Positions 44,738-53,032 of a stretch of DNA of 64,000 nt are shown piece after piece. The stretch lies in assembly GCF_002257695.2 (NCBI RefSeq), contig NZ_CP155571.1. One strand, written 5' to 3'. The position numbers and the translations under genes are program-made. Under the pieces are notes generated by a model, which worked only from the letters and a program-made list of their open reading frames with translations, was not told where the DNA came from and made no database searches. The DNA is from Sporomusa acidovorans. GTDB lineage: Bacteria; Bacillota; Negativicutes; Sporomusales; Sporomusaceae. Positions within the stretch are counted from its first letter, which is position 1, and the number at the start of each line of letters is the position of its first letter.

Positions 44738-44748
44738 TAATCATCGTC

Positions 44749-44784
44749 ACCGAATGGAGCAAAAATTGATATGCTCCATTCGGT
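44749..44784. repeat. Perfect 13-bp inverted repeat at the dctA truncation point
   Basis: ACCGAATGGAGCA (44749-44761), 10-base loop, TGCTCCATTCGGT (44772-44784). It lies exactly where homology to DctA stops, and where the unidentified gene scrap on the other strand stops too, which marks a rearrangement junction. Confidence 0.85.
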
Positions 44785-45922
44785 TGAAACCGACAAAATT
44801 GTTACCGGTATCGCCGGAATGGATGATATCAAAAAGGTTGGCCGGGTAGGTGCAAAAGCCCTGATCTACTTTGAAGTTGTAACCACTTTTGCTTTAATCA
44901 TGGGTTTATTCCTGGTAAACTGGTTGCAGCCAGGTGCCGGCATGAATGTCGATGTCAGTAAATTGGACACGAAGGCTATCGCTGCCTATACGGCAGCCGC
45001 CCAGACACACAGCAGTTCTGTGGATTTTTTTATGAACATCATCCCCACCAGCGTGGTTGACGCTTTTGCCAAAGGAGATATTTTGCAAGTGTTATTGTTT
45101 TCCATTCTCTTTGGCTGGGCTATACTGGCTATGGGCAAAAAAGGCGAAAACATATATAATCTGATCAGCGATATTTCCCACAGCTTTTTTGTCATTGTCG
45201 ATATCATTATGAAAATTGCTCCAATTGGCGTTTTCGGTGCCATGGCTTTTACAATTGGCAAATATGGTATAGCCTCGCTTGGTCCACTGGCAAAACTTTT
45301 AGGATGTTTTTACATAACCTGCGCCCTTTTTGTCCTCGTAGTTATTGGTGCTATAGCCAGATGGACCGGTATTAGCATTTTTAAATTTCTGGCTTATATT
45401 AAAGAAGAACTGCTCATTGTGCTTGGCACCTCTTCTTCCGAAAGTGTACTGCCACGCCTTATGGAAAAGCTAGAAAAACTGGGTTGCCCCAAGTCAATAG
45501 TCGGATTAGTTGTGCCCACAGGTTATTCCTTCAACCTTGACGGCACATCCATCTATCTCACAATGGCCGCTATTTTCGTAGCGCAGGCAACCAATACCGA
45601 ACTTACCTTGACCCATCAGCTTACCATCCTGGCTGTTTTGCTGCTTACCTCGAAAGGAGCATCCGGCGTAACCGGCAGCGGGTTTATCGTATTGGCAGCA
45701 ACTCTATCAGTAATACCAGGAATTCCTGTAGCCGGACTCGCCATCATTTTTGGCATAGACCGCTTCATGTCCTTAGGAAGAGCGATAACCAACTTAATTG
45801 GTAACGGAATTGCAACAATAGTTGTCGCGAAACTTGAGAATGAACTTGACCAGGAAAAACTCCGGGACTCCTTATTCATAAATGCTGCAAAGCAAAATTC
45901 CACCGACCGCCATGTAAGCTAA
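44771..45922 (+). pseudogene. dctA: C4-dicarboxylate/H+ (Na+) symporter DctA lacking its N-terminus
   Basis: DAACS family transporter. The open frame of 383 aa matches DctA from IVTGIAGMDDIKKVGR onward, with the signature GTSSSESVLPRLMEKLEKLG, PTGYSFNLDGTSIYLTMAA and GASGVTGSGFIVL all intact. Usual DctA has about 55 more N-terminal residues (first membrane segment and half of the second); here they are replaced by a short unrelated LHSVETDK sequence from an inverted repeat. No ribosome site is visible before the ATG. Probably inactive, though recent because the remaining frame is open. Confidence 0.8.
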
Positions 45923-46077
45923 CTAACGGTGCTCTCTTACCAAACTGCCCTGACTGAAACACGCAAAACACGTGGATACAATGCAGGTTTTTCGTGTTTC
46001 TATCAGAAACAATTATTATGAAAATTTACTATATCAATTACAAATAAATTTATTATTTGCTTTGATATAAACTTAAC

Positions 46078-46105
46078 TTGACACAGCCTAATTGTCTGTT
46101 ATAAT
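46078..46105 (+). promoter_or_regulatory. Sigma-A promoter of the second DAHP synthase gene
   Basis: TTGACA (46078-46083), 16-bp spacer, TATAAT (46100-46105), both perfect consensus. Transcription would begin near 46112, just before the leader peptide. Confidence 0.88.
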
Positions 46106-46148
46106 AAAAACATACTTTTAAAACATTAAGATATTAGGTGTGACGATC

Positions 46149-46274
46149 ATGATGCTAACAACAGCTAAATTATATCAACATGAATACTTTTTCTTTTTTG
46201 CTTGGGCTAACTTTTTTAGCGCAGGCTTTTTTAAGTTGAATAATTTAATAACAAGTTTATCTGTGAGTCCTTAA
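46149..46274 (+). CDS. Phe-rich leader peptide (41 aa) of the aroF2 attenuator
   Basis: ATG 46149 preceded by AGGTG with 8 bases between. The 41-residue peptide contains EYFFFFAWANFFSAGFF: eight Phe, plus one Trp and one of its two Tyr, within 17 residues. It ends VSP-stop at 46274. Such aromatic clustering is the hallmark of pheL-type leaders in enterobacteria. The gene downstream is a DAHP synthase. The stop codon overlaps the 5' strand of the antiterminator. No homologue known to me in Firmicutes. Confidence 0.83.
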   Translation: MMLTTAKLYQHEYFFFFAWANFFSAGFFKLNNLITSLSVSP

Positions 46275-46340
46275 CCTTAACCGGTATCAACCTTAAGAAA
46301 AAATAAAAAAACCTAAGGCTCATTGAGCCTTAGGTTTTTT
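46264..46340 (+). promoter_or_regulatory. Transcription attenuator: alternative antiterminator and terminator
   Basis: Terminator: perfect 17-bp arms 46306-46322 and 46324-46340 (CCTAAGGCTCA / TGAGCCTTAGG core) ending in TTTTTT. Its 5' arm can pair instead with TGAGTCCTTA at 46264-46273, which matches TAAGGCTCA (46314-46322) except for one bulged T. That competing strand is the leader peptide's own end, so ribosome position decides. Two further hairpins (46349-46376 and near 46415-46435) lie between here and aroF2. Confidence 0.83.
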
Positions 46341-46471
46341 ATTTTACATTATCAGAAAGTATAACCTTTCTGATAATAAGTAAGAACGACTAAGGCTTCT
46401 GCCGGCGTCCTAAGGGACTTGGCATAAGCCAAGTCTTATCTTAAAAATATTATTAACAGGAGGCGTTCGTA

Positions 46472-47485
46472 ATGGTTATTGTATTAAATACTTTAGCATC
46501 ACCTGAACAAATTGAAAAACTGAAACAGGAATTAGAAAACTACGGCTTAAGTGTATGGCCCACATACGGTAAATTTCAAACTATCCTGGGTATTGTGGGC
46601 GATACCGGCAAACTTGACCGTGATTATTTACTGAGCAAGCCGTATGTGGAGAAGGTACTGTCTGTACAAGAACCCTATAAAAAGGCCAATCGTTCCTTCC
46701 ATCCTGAAAATACGGTCATCCCGGTTGGCTCACAAGCAATTGGCGGCAATCAACTGGCCATTATCGCCGGTCCCTGCTCGGTTGAAAGCCGTGATCAGAT
46801 TATCGGTATCGCCAAGGATGTAAAAGCCGCCGGCGCGGGTTTTCTGCGGGGTGGCGCTTTCAAACCGCGTTCTTCACCTTATAGCTTTCAGGGAATGCAG
46901 GAAGCAGGACTTGAATTATTAAAACAGGCCAAACAAGCAACCGGGCTGCCCATTGTTACCGAGATTATGTCAATAAGTCAGTTGGAACAATACCACGAAG
47001 ATATCGATGTTATTCAAATTGGCGCACGCAATATGCAAAATTTCGATCTCTTAAAAGCAGCCGGGCAAATTAATAAACCTATCCTGCTCAAACGGGGATT
47101 AAGCGCTACTATCGAAGAACTTTTAATGTCTGCCGAATATATTATGGCTGGGGGCAATGAAAACGTAATTTTATGCGAACGCGGCATCCGGACCTTTGAA
47201 ACCTATACCCGTAATACCCTTGACCTCAGTGCCGTGCTGGCAATCAAAAAACTCAGCCATCTGCCGGTTATTGTTGACCCAAGTCATGCAGCCGGACTGT
47301 GGTGGATGGTTGAATCTTTATCCAAAGCCGCTGTAGCCGTAGGTGCTGATGGTGTTATCATTGAAGTTCACCAAGACCCTAGTAATGCCAAATGCGACGG
47401 ACAACAGTCCATAAAACCTGAACGATTTGCTGCACTAATGAATTCCTTACGGGAAATCGCGCGTATTGATAACCGCACTGTTTAA
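46472..47485 (+). CDS. aroF: DAHP synthase, type I-beta, copy 2
   Basis: Same reaction and architecture as the enzyme at 13147: an N-terminal ferredoxin-like domain (VIVLNTLASPEQIEKLKQEL) and the barrel with IAGPCSVESRDQI, FLRGGAFKPRSSPYSFQG, LLKRGLSATIEELL and VDPSHAAGLWW. 337 aa. RBS GGAGGCGTTCGT before ATG. Preceded by a 360-nt leader with a Phe-rich peptide and attenuator, so it is probably induced by phenylalanine (aromatic) shortage. Monocistronic. Confidence 0.95.
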   Translation: MVIVLNTLASPEQIEKLKQELENYGLSVWPTYGKFQTILGIVGDTGKLDRDYLLSKPYVEKVLSVQEPYKKANRSFHPENTVIPVGSQAIGGNQLAIIAGPCSVESRDQIIGIAKDVKAAGAGFLRGGAFKPRSSPYSFQGMQEAGLELLKQAKQATGLPIVTEIMSISQLEQYHEDIDVIQIGARNMQNFDLLKAAGQINKPILLKRGLSATIEELLMSAEYIMAGGNENVILCERGIRTFETYTRNTLDLSAVLAIKKLSHLPVIVDPSHAAGLWWMVESLSKAAVAVGADGVIIEVHQDPSNAKCDGQQSIKPERFAALMNSLREIARIDNRTV

Positions 47486-47559
47486 TAGAATGAGCTAAGT
47501 TTCAAATATGGAACTTAGTTCATTTTATGAGCCACATCCAATAATTTTCTTTTGAATTT

Positions 47560-47754
47560 CTAACTGATTACTTCCTGAACCCGGCCAATGGTGCCATCGG
47601 TTAACCGGACTTTAATCCCACGATGATGCACCGGACTGCTTGTCAGAATGTCTTTGACGATTCCTTCGGTTAACTGACCTGACCGTTGATGCGGTTTTTG
47701 CACAATTTTCACTTTCGCACCTGGTACTATATTTTTTCGTTGTGTCCCGTCCAT
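47560..47754 (-). CDS. YwbE family protein
   Basis: A 64-aa protein matching the YwbE family: GTQRKNIVPGAKVKIVQKPH then QRSGQLTEGIVKDILTSSPV and HHRGIKVRLTDGTIGRVQEV. KOW-like small beta protein, possibly nucleic-acid binding; function unknown. ATG 47754 preferred, with GGA 7 bases upstream; a GTG four codons before is too near the site. Confidence 0.82.
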   Translation of the reverse strand: MDGTQRKNIVPGAKVKIVQKPHQRSGQLTEGIVKDILTSSPVHHRGIKVRLTDGTIGRVQEVIS

Positions 47755-47823
47755 GTTATTTTCCACTTCCTGTTTATATTTAATGCGATAACTTTGTTCA
47801 AATATACCACCGGTCTGTATCGC

Positions 47824-48093
47824 TCAGTCTTTTTCAAGCGAAATATATTTAGTAAAGGCTTTCACCATTTCTTCCTTGGCTTTGCGCTTAAGGCGTTTTA
47901 TGGCATACTCACGCTTGCGAGCCATGCTTTCGGTAGCATGCTGTTCATAGTATACCAAAGCAACAGGCAGACGACTGCGGGTATAGCGGGCACCAATCCC
48001 CTTATTATGAGTCGCAATTCTTGCTTCCAGGTTGTTAGTCCAGCCGGTATAAAAGGTTCCGTCCGCACATTGAACAATGTAAGTATACGGCAT
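47824..48093 (-). CDS. GIY-YIG nuclease superfamily protein (UPF0213 type)
   Basis: 89 aa single-domain GIY-YIG protein: YTYIVQCADGTFYTGWTNNLE (first motif, with YIV and YTGW), the RHNKG-like THNKGIGARYTRSRLPV, then catalytic Glu near ARKREYAIK. Such solo domains may act in DNA processing; function is unproven. RBS TAGGTAAT. Follows recQ by 15 bp on the same strand and so is probably cotranscribed with it. Confidence 0.9.
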   Translation of the reverse strand: MPYTYIVQCADGTFYTGWTNNLEARIATHNKGIGARYTRSRLPVALVYYEQHATESMARKREYAIKRLKRKAKEEMVKAFTKYISLEKD

Positions 48094-48108
48094 ATTACCT
48101 ACCTAGTG

Positions 48109-50271
48109 TTATGCCTTGCCTGCCATGCTGAAATGTTTGCATAGCACCGCCTTTATTGCGGCATAACTCACAGCATCGGGCAAAGCTTCTTTGATCGGCT
48201 TCAATTGGTTGCCGCCAATTTTTTTTATGGTAGCTATAATAAGTTCTTCGTACTGCTGGGGAATAAGCCTGTCCCAATTAATACTATGCCCCTCTTGCGC
48301 ACAACGTACCAGATGATTTTGCACGGTGTTGACGGTTAAGTCCCGCGATTGAGCAATTTCTTCTAAATTCATATCTTGACGGTACATGGTTAAGGTAATA
48401 AGATGGCTGGGTTCGGCCTCGGCTTTGCTGCTCTTTTTGCCTGCCGCCTGTTTAGCCGGTACGGCGGCAACAACTGTCTCCGTACCGCCTACCGGCGCAG
48501 CATGCTCTGTTAAATAGCGAGTAATAACAGCCAAAAATTCTTTCCCATATTTCTGTAGTTTTAACTCGCCAATCCCCTTGATCTGGTGCATAGCGTCAAG
48601 ATCTTGAGGACGGTGCTGACTCATTTCCCGCAGGGTCGTATCGGCAAACACAACAAACGGCGGAACATTTTCCCGTTCGGAAATTCGTTTGCGGCACTGC
48701 CGTAACAACTCAAACAGAGTATCATCCTGAACAGGCTGACGTTCGGTAAATACCTTCTGCCAAACTCTGGTCTCACCGCGCAACACTAAAGATGCCTCCG
48801 GTTCCAACTTTACTACCGGATATTCGCTTTCAGTCAGGCGTAAATAGCCGGTAGCAACCAAACGCTGTACAAGGGATTTAATAGCCTGTACGGTGCGCTC
48901 CGCCATCAAGCCATAGGTTGGCAGCCGGTCAAGGCCCAACTGTTGGACTTTTTTATTTTTTGACCCTTTTAACACATCGGCAATAACGGAAATGCCGAAC
49001 CTTTCCTTCAGGCGGTAAATGCAAGAAAAGACTTTTTGAGCATCCACCGTAATGTCCACCTGTTCGCCATCAGCCGTACAATTGCCGCAATGACCGCAAC
49101 CTTCTTCGGTTGTGGGCTCGCCAAAATACTGTAAAATATAATGCCGCAGACAATCGGGTGTATGACAATAATCCACCATCTCCTGCAGCTTTTTTAATTC
49201 GTGCTGTTTACGTTCAGGCTGTTCAACGGACTTATCAATCAAAAAACGCTGTAACAGCGGATCTTGCGGTCCAAACAGCAGGATACATTCGCCCGGTGCG
49301 CCATCCCGTCCGCTGCGGCCGGCCTCTTGGTAGTAAGACTCCATGTTTTTCGGCATATTGTAATGTATCACATAACGTACATTGGATTTGTCAATTCCCA
49401 TTCCAAAGGCATTGGTGGCCACCATAACCCGGATATCATCATACAAAAACTGCTCCTGCTGAAACTTGCGTTCTTCATCGTTTAAGCCTGCATGATAATG
49501 CCCGGCAGCAATCCCCCTCTTCTTGAGCAGCGTATAAAGCGTGTCGACTTCTTTACGGGTTGCCGCATAAATAATGCCGGCCTGACCGGCATTGGCCTTA
49601 ACATATTTCTGGACAAATTGCGGTTTGTTTTCGCCGCGCAAAACAGAAAAAGAAAGATTAGGCCGGTCAAAGCCTGTTATATGTACTTGCGGCCATTGTA
49701 ATGCCAATAGATTTTCAATATCATTTTTGACCTCAGGCGTAGCGGTGGCCGTAAAGGCACCAATTACCGGTCTTGCCGGCAAATTGGCAATAAACGTGCT
49801 CACATTGCGATAGCTTGGGCGGAAGTCATGACCCCACTGCGAAACACAGTGGGCTTCGTCAATAGCCAGCATACTAATCTTTAGCTGTCCCACAACCGCT
49901 AAAAACCAGTCGGCGGTCAGCCGTTCAGGCGCTACATAGACCAGTTTATACCGTCCGGCACGCATATGCTGCAGGCGCCGCCCCGCTTCTGAGCCACTGA
50001 GCGAACTATTGATAAACGTCGCCGGTATTCCTGCTTCCGTTAACGCGTCCACTTGATCTTTCATTAGCGAAATGAGCGGTGAAACCACGATGGTTATACC
50101 GGGAAGCAGCAGAGCTGGAATCTGAAAGCATAATGATTTGCCTGCCCCGGTAGGCATAATGGCGATGGTATCCTTGCCGCCAAGCAAACTCCCGATAACC
50201 TTGGCCTGCCCTGGCCGAAATTCATCATAACCGTAATATTTTTTTAATATTACCCGTGCCTTTGTCAACAT
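48109..50271 (-). CDS. recQ: ATP-dependent DNA helicase RecQ
   Basis: 3'-5' SF2 helicase of recombination and fork repair. 720 aa: Walker A MPTGAGKSLC (41-46 core), DEAH box in AIDEAHCVSQWG, motif VI EAGRSGRDG, zinc cysteines DCLRHYILQYFGE...GCGHCGNC, winged helix and HRDC domain (about 520-600). The C-terminal 110 residues form an additional helix-turn-helix type (RQC-tail) extension (YRQDMNLEEIAQSRDLTVN) found in many Firmicutes RecQ. RBS GGAG. Confidence 0.95.
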   Translation of the reverse strand: MLTKARVILKKYYGYDEFRPGQAKVIGSLLGGKDTIAIMPTGAGKSLCFQIPALLLPGITIVVSPLISLMKDQVDALTEAGIPATFINSSLSGSEAGRRLQHMRAGRYKLVYVAPERLTADWFLAVVGQLKISMLAIDEAHCVSQWGHDFRPSYRNVSTFIANLPARPVIGAFTATATPEVKNDIENLLALQWPQVHITGFDRPNLSFSVLRGENKPQFVQKYVKANAGQAGIIYAATRKEVDTLYTLLKKRGIAAGHYHAGLNDEERKFQQEQFLYDDIRVMVATNAFGMGIDKSNVRYVIHYNMPKNMESYYQEAGRSGRDGAPGECILLFGPQDPLLQRFLIDKSVEQPERKQHELKKLQEMVDYCHTPDCLRHYILQYFGEPTTEEGCGHCGNCTADGEQVDITVDAQKVFSCIYRLKERFGISVIADVLKGSKNKKVQQLGLDRLPTYGLMAERTVQAIKSLVQRLVATGYLRLTESEYPVVKLEPEASLVLRGETRVWQKVFTERQPVQDDTLFELLRQCRKRISERENVPPFVVFADTTLREMSQHRPQDLDAMHQIKGIGELKLQKYGKEFLAVITRYLTEHAAPVGGTETVVAAVPAKQAAGKKSSKAEAEPSHLITLTMYRQDMNLEEIAQSRDLTVNTVQNHLVRCAQEGHSINWDRLIPQQYEELIIATIKKIGGNQLKPIKEALPDAVSYAAIKAVLCKHFSMAGKA

Positions 50272-50419
50272 ATATTTTTATCTCCAATTCTAATCACCAG
50301 CAGTTGCTGTTAAAAAAATCCAATGCCAACTGCTTCTTTTACTATGATAGCATAAGACAGCCTATCTGGCTATTCCCTGCGGATCGCATCACTTTCCGTC
50401 ATACCTGATCGTTATAGTA

Positions 50420-52360
50420 TCAGGAAAGGTGCCCGCAAGACACATAGCCACCCGGATAGTCAGCAAGTTCTTGCAGCGATGGCCGAGTTTCCGCTACCGC
50501 CAAGGCCAATAAGTCACCATTGATCTCCAATAATAACCGTTCTGCTTTTAAATACTTCACTGCTTTTTTAAGCTCTTCGCCGCCCCAATCCCGCCCTGCT
50601 ACCCTTCGCACAAGTTGCGCAAGCTGTTGCTTACTAGTTACACTGCCGCACACTTGATAAACATCTTTGGTTATTTCACGCAGCCTATGGCACGATTGCA
50701 CGGCACAAGGCCGCGAATCCGCTATTTCCCATACTTCTTCGTTGACCCTCCTCATACATAACAACGCTCTGGATTTACTCCAGAATCTTTTGCTCCATAC
50801 CTTGACCTTTTCTTCCAGCTGGCGATAAACCGGATCAAAAGCCGGTTCATCCTGGTTAGAGTCTGCAAAATAATGCGCCAACTGATCAATAAGCCCCGGC
50901 AAATCAGGATAAACATACTGATATCCCGGAGCAGGACACAGTTTTAGCCCATATTGTTCCGGATGATTTACATAGACGCTGCCCCGGTCAAAGGCCATTT
51001 GAATCATGTCATTCGGCGGCTGCAAATGAACAAGTTGGTCAATCCAGGCTTTCATTTCCCGGTACCATTCCACCTTCTCACCGGGAAACCCCCACAGCAG
51101 GTTCCAGGAACAACGGATACCCAGTTCCAGCGCATTCTTTAATAGTTCGACATGTCGAATAGCCTTATTCCCTTTATTCATTAATAACAAAGGGCCGTCA
51201 TGCAGACTCTCGATTCCCGGTTGCAGCCAGCGAACTCCCGCTGCCGCCAATTTGCTCAATTGTTCCCGGGTAAGATTAGACTTGGTTTCATAAAAAATGT
51301 TATATGTTACAGGCAATACCGAAAAATCGGCAATCACGGTGCGCAAATGCTCCATGCCCAGAATGTTGTCGGTCGCTTCAAAAGACTGCACACCATAGCG
51401 TTTTGACAGCGTAGCAAATTCAGTTGCCACGCGTTGTCGGGACTTTGGACGATAACGGTAGCCCTGACCGTTCAGCCCGCAAAACGTGCAGGGATGTCTT
51501 TCTCCCCACCAGCAGCCCCGGGACGTTTCCACTAATAAACCGGGAACAATATGCTCCTGCAATAAACTTTGTTGTAATGCATGAAAATAATCATCATAGT
51601 CCGGGACAGGAACGCTGTCCATATCGTCGACAACCAGGCGTGGCACCTGATCGTCACTGTTAAAAGGCATACCTGCCCATAACACGCCATACGGCAATTC
51701 ATTTTTGGCAGCAAGACCTCCTTGTGTCAGCACAGACCGGCAAAACTGAGAAAAACAATGGTCGGCCTCACCGGAAACAGTAAAATCCAACCAGGGAAAA
51801 TTCTCTACCATGGTCAGCCCGGCCTTGCCTTCGCAATTTTCGCCGCCCATAACCGTCACTACCGCCGGTGCAAGTTGTTTGATCCGCCGTAACAGTGCCA
51901 AGGAAGCACAATTCTGTTCAAATAGAGACACACAGCCGACAATTTTAGGGTGACTGGCTAGAACGCGTTCAGCCACTTCGTTTACAAAACCAACCGCCAG
52001 GGAACGCACTTCACGGACAATAGCAAGCAGTCTCTCCAGGAACTGTGGATCAACCCCTGCCGGGCGGGTATGCCGGCGGTGCGTATAGTATAGCTCGTCT
52101 CCTGGCAGCCTGTACCCGGAAAAAGCCGCGGCAGCGAAGGCAAACTCCCCGCCAAAGGTTTGCCGGTAAGAGTGAGTTATGCTTTGGTACTTATACACAC
52201 CAATCTGTTCGGCTAATGCCAAATTGCTATATTCCACTTTTGTTTTGATTCCAACCTGCATCAGGGCACTTTTCAACAATCCCAGTGCCAATGATGGATG
52301 GGCAAGATCGGCAAACGGCATATTGACAAGACAAACATCTGCTTTTTCTGATACTGCCAT
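50420..52360 (-). CDS. B12-binding radical SAM protein of the RiPP maturation type 1 family
   Basis: About 646 aa. An N-terminal cobalamin-type domain (VCLVNMPFADLAHPSLALG; later VTVMGGENCEG) precedes the SAM domain. The cluster cysteines are C283-x7-C291-x2-C294 in ETSRGCWWGERHPCTFCGLNG (quoted as a motif), the unusual spacing of the rSAM-ocin/RiPP C-methyltransferase group. A C-terminal 150-residue accessory domain follows. Start ATG 52360 has AAAGGGGG upstream; the frame is open 33 codons further without a site. I found no precursor peptide, protease or transporter within 2 kb. The natural substrate is thus unknown. Confidence 0.85.
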   Translation of the reverse strand: MAVSEKADVCLVNMPFADLAHPSLALGLLKSALMQVGIKTKVEYSNLALAEQIGVYKYQSITHSYRQTFGGEFAFAAAAFSGYRLPGDELYYTHRRHTRPAGVDPQFLERLLAIVREVRSLAVGFVNEVAERVLASHPKIVGCVSLFEQNCASLALLRRIKQLAPAVVTVMGGENCEGKAGLTMVENFPWLDFTVSGEADHCFSQFCRSVLTQGGLAAKNELPYGVLWAGMPFNSDDQVPRLVVDDMDSVPVPDYDDYFHALQQSLLQEHIVPGLLVETSRGCWWGERHPCTFCGLNGQGYRYRPKSRQRVATEFATLSKRYGVQSFEATDNILGMEHLRTVIADFSVLPVTYNIFYETKSNLTREQLSKLAAAGVRWLQPGIESLHDGPLLLMNKGNKAIRHVELLKNALELGIRCSWNLLWGFPGEKVEWYREMKAWIDQLVHLQPPNDMIQMAFDRGSVYVNHPEQYGLKLCPAPGYQYVYPDLPGLIDQLAHYFADSNQDEPAFDPVYRQLEEKVKVWSKRFWSKSRALLCMRRVNEEVWEIADSRPCAVQSCHRLREITKDVYQVCGSVTSKQQLAQLVRRVAGRDWGGEELKKAVKYLKAERLLLEINGDLLALAVAETRPSLQELADYPGGYVSCGHLS

Positions 52361-52669
52361 ATACTTATTTCGCCCCCTTTCATTTTCCCCAAATAGGTCA
52401 TCCAGAGCGGAAGTCTTGAATTTTTCAGCGATATCCCGCCTCCACGCACATAAGTACACTGTGTCTTTATTCCATATATTACTAACTTTTTCGCCCTTTA
52501 TTGGGGTATGTCCTGCTAAATGACAATAAGCATGATAAAATTCTCACAAACCCTTTCCGACCATTGGCTATAAAAAAACCACCTCCGTCGCCAATGATCA
52601 GTTCTTGCCTAATCACTTGCTAGGAAGCGGGATTTTCATTTTTCATTTGTTTTTACTTTGGCTATCGAT

Positions 52670-53005
52670 TTAGCTCCAGCTACTCCAAACCTCCGGACAA
52701 TACCCCACTGTCGCCTTAGCGCCGTTGCGCACAATCGGCGTCCGTAATAGGAGCGGATGCTCCAGCAGTTCTTCCTCTATGTTGTGAACCAAATATTTCA
52801 AATTGCGTTTAGCATACTCCTTGCCTGATTTGTCAATAAGATTGTCCAGGCCGCCAGCCGCTGCTCTTACCTTATCCAGTTCTCCCTTGCTTAACCCTCT
52901 AACCGTTAAATCAATAAACTGAAAAGGTATCTTGCGTTCTTTAAAATACCGTTCAGCCTTACGGGTATCCTGACATTTTTTTGTCCCCACTATTTGTATA
53001 TTCAT
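52670..53005 (-). CDS. ArsC/Spx-like thioredoxin-fold protein
   Basis: 111 aa of the arsenate reductase/Spx superfamily: IVGTKKCQDTRKAERYFKER with a single cysteine, FQFIDLTVRGLSKGEL, and the C-terminal LLRTPIVRNGAKATVGYCPEVW. Lacks the Spx N-terminal CxxC (one Cys only). Arsenate reduction or stress regulation are both possible; I cannot decide. It is 27 bp downstream of the ABC-F gene on the same strand. Confidence 0.85.
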   Translation of the reverse strand: MNIQIVGTKKCQDTRKAERYFKERKIPFQFIDLTVRGLSKGELDKVRAAAGGLDNLIDKSGKEYAKRNLKYLVHNIEEELLEHPLLLRTPIVRNGAKATVGYCPEVWSSWS

Positions 53006-53032
53006 CGTCCTTCAACTAACTCCTTTATCTGC

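Noticed and set aside
46349..46440. Extra terminators after the aroF2 attenuator
   Set aside because: The hairpins at 46349-46376 and around 46415-46435 have no U-tract, so they are more likely UTR structure than further attenuation sites.
52361..52459. Upstream 33 codons as part of the radical SAM protein or as its precursor peptide
   Set aside because: The frame is open, but there is no ribosome site before it and a good AAAGGGGG site lies before the internal ATG; the segment has no leader-peptide motif I recognise.
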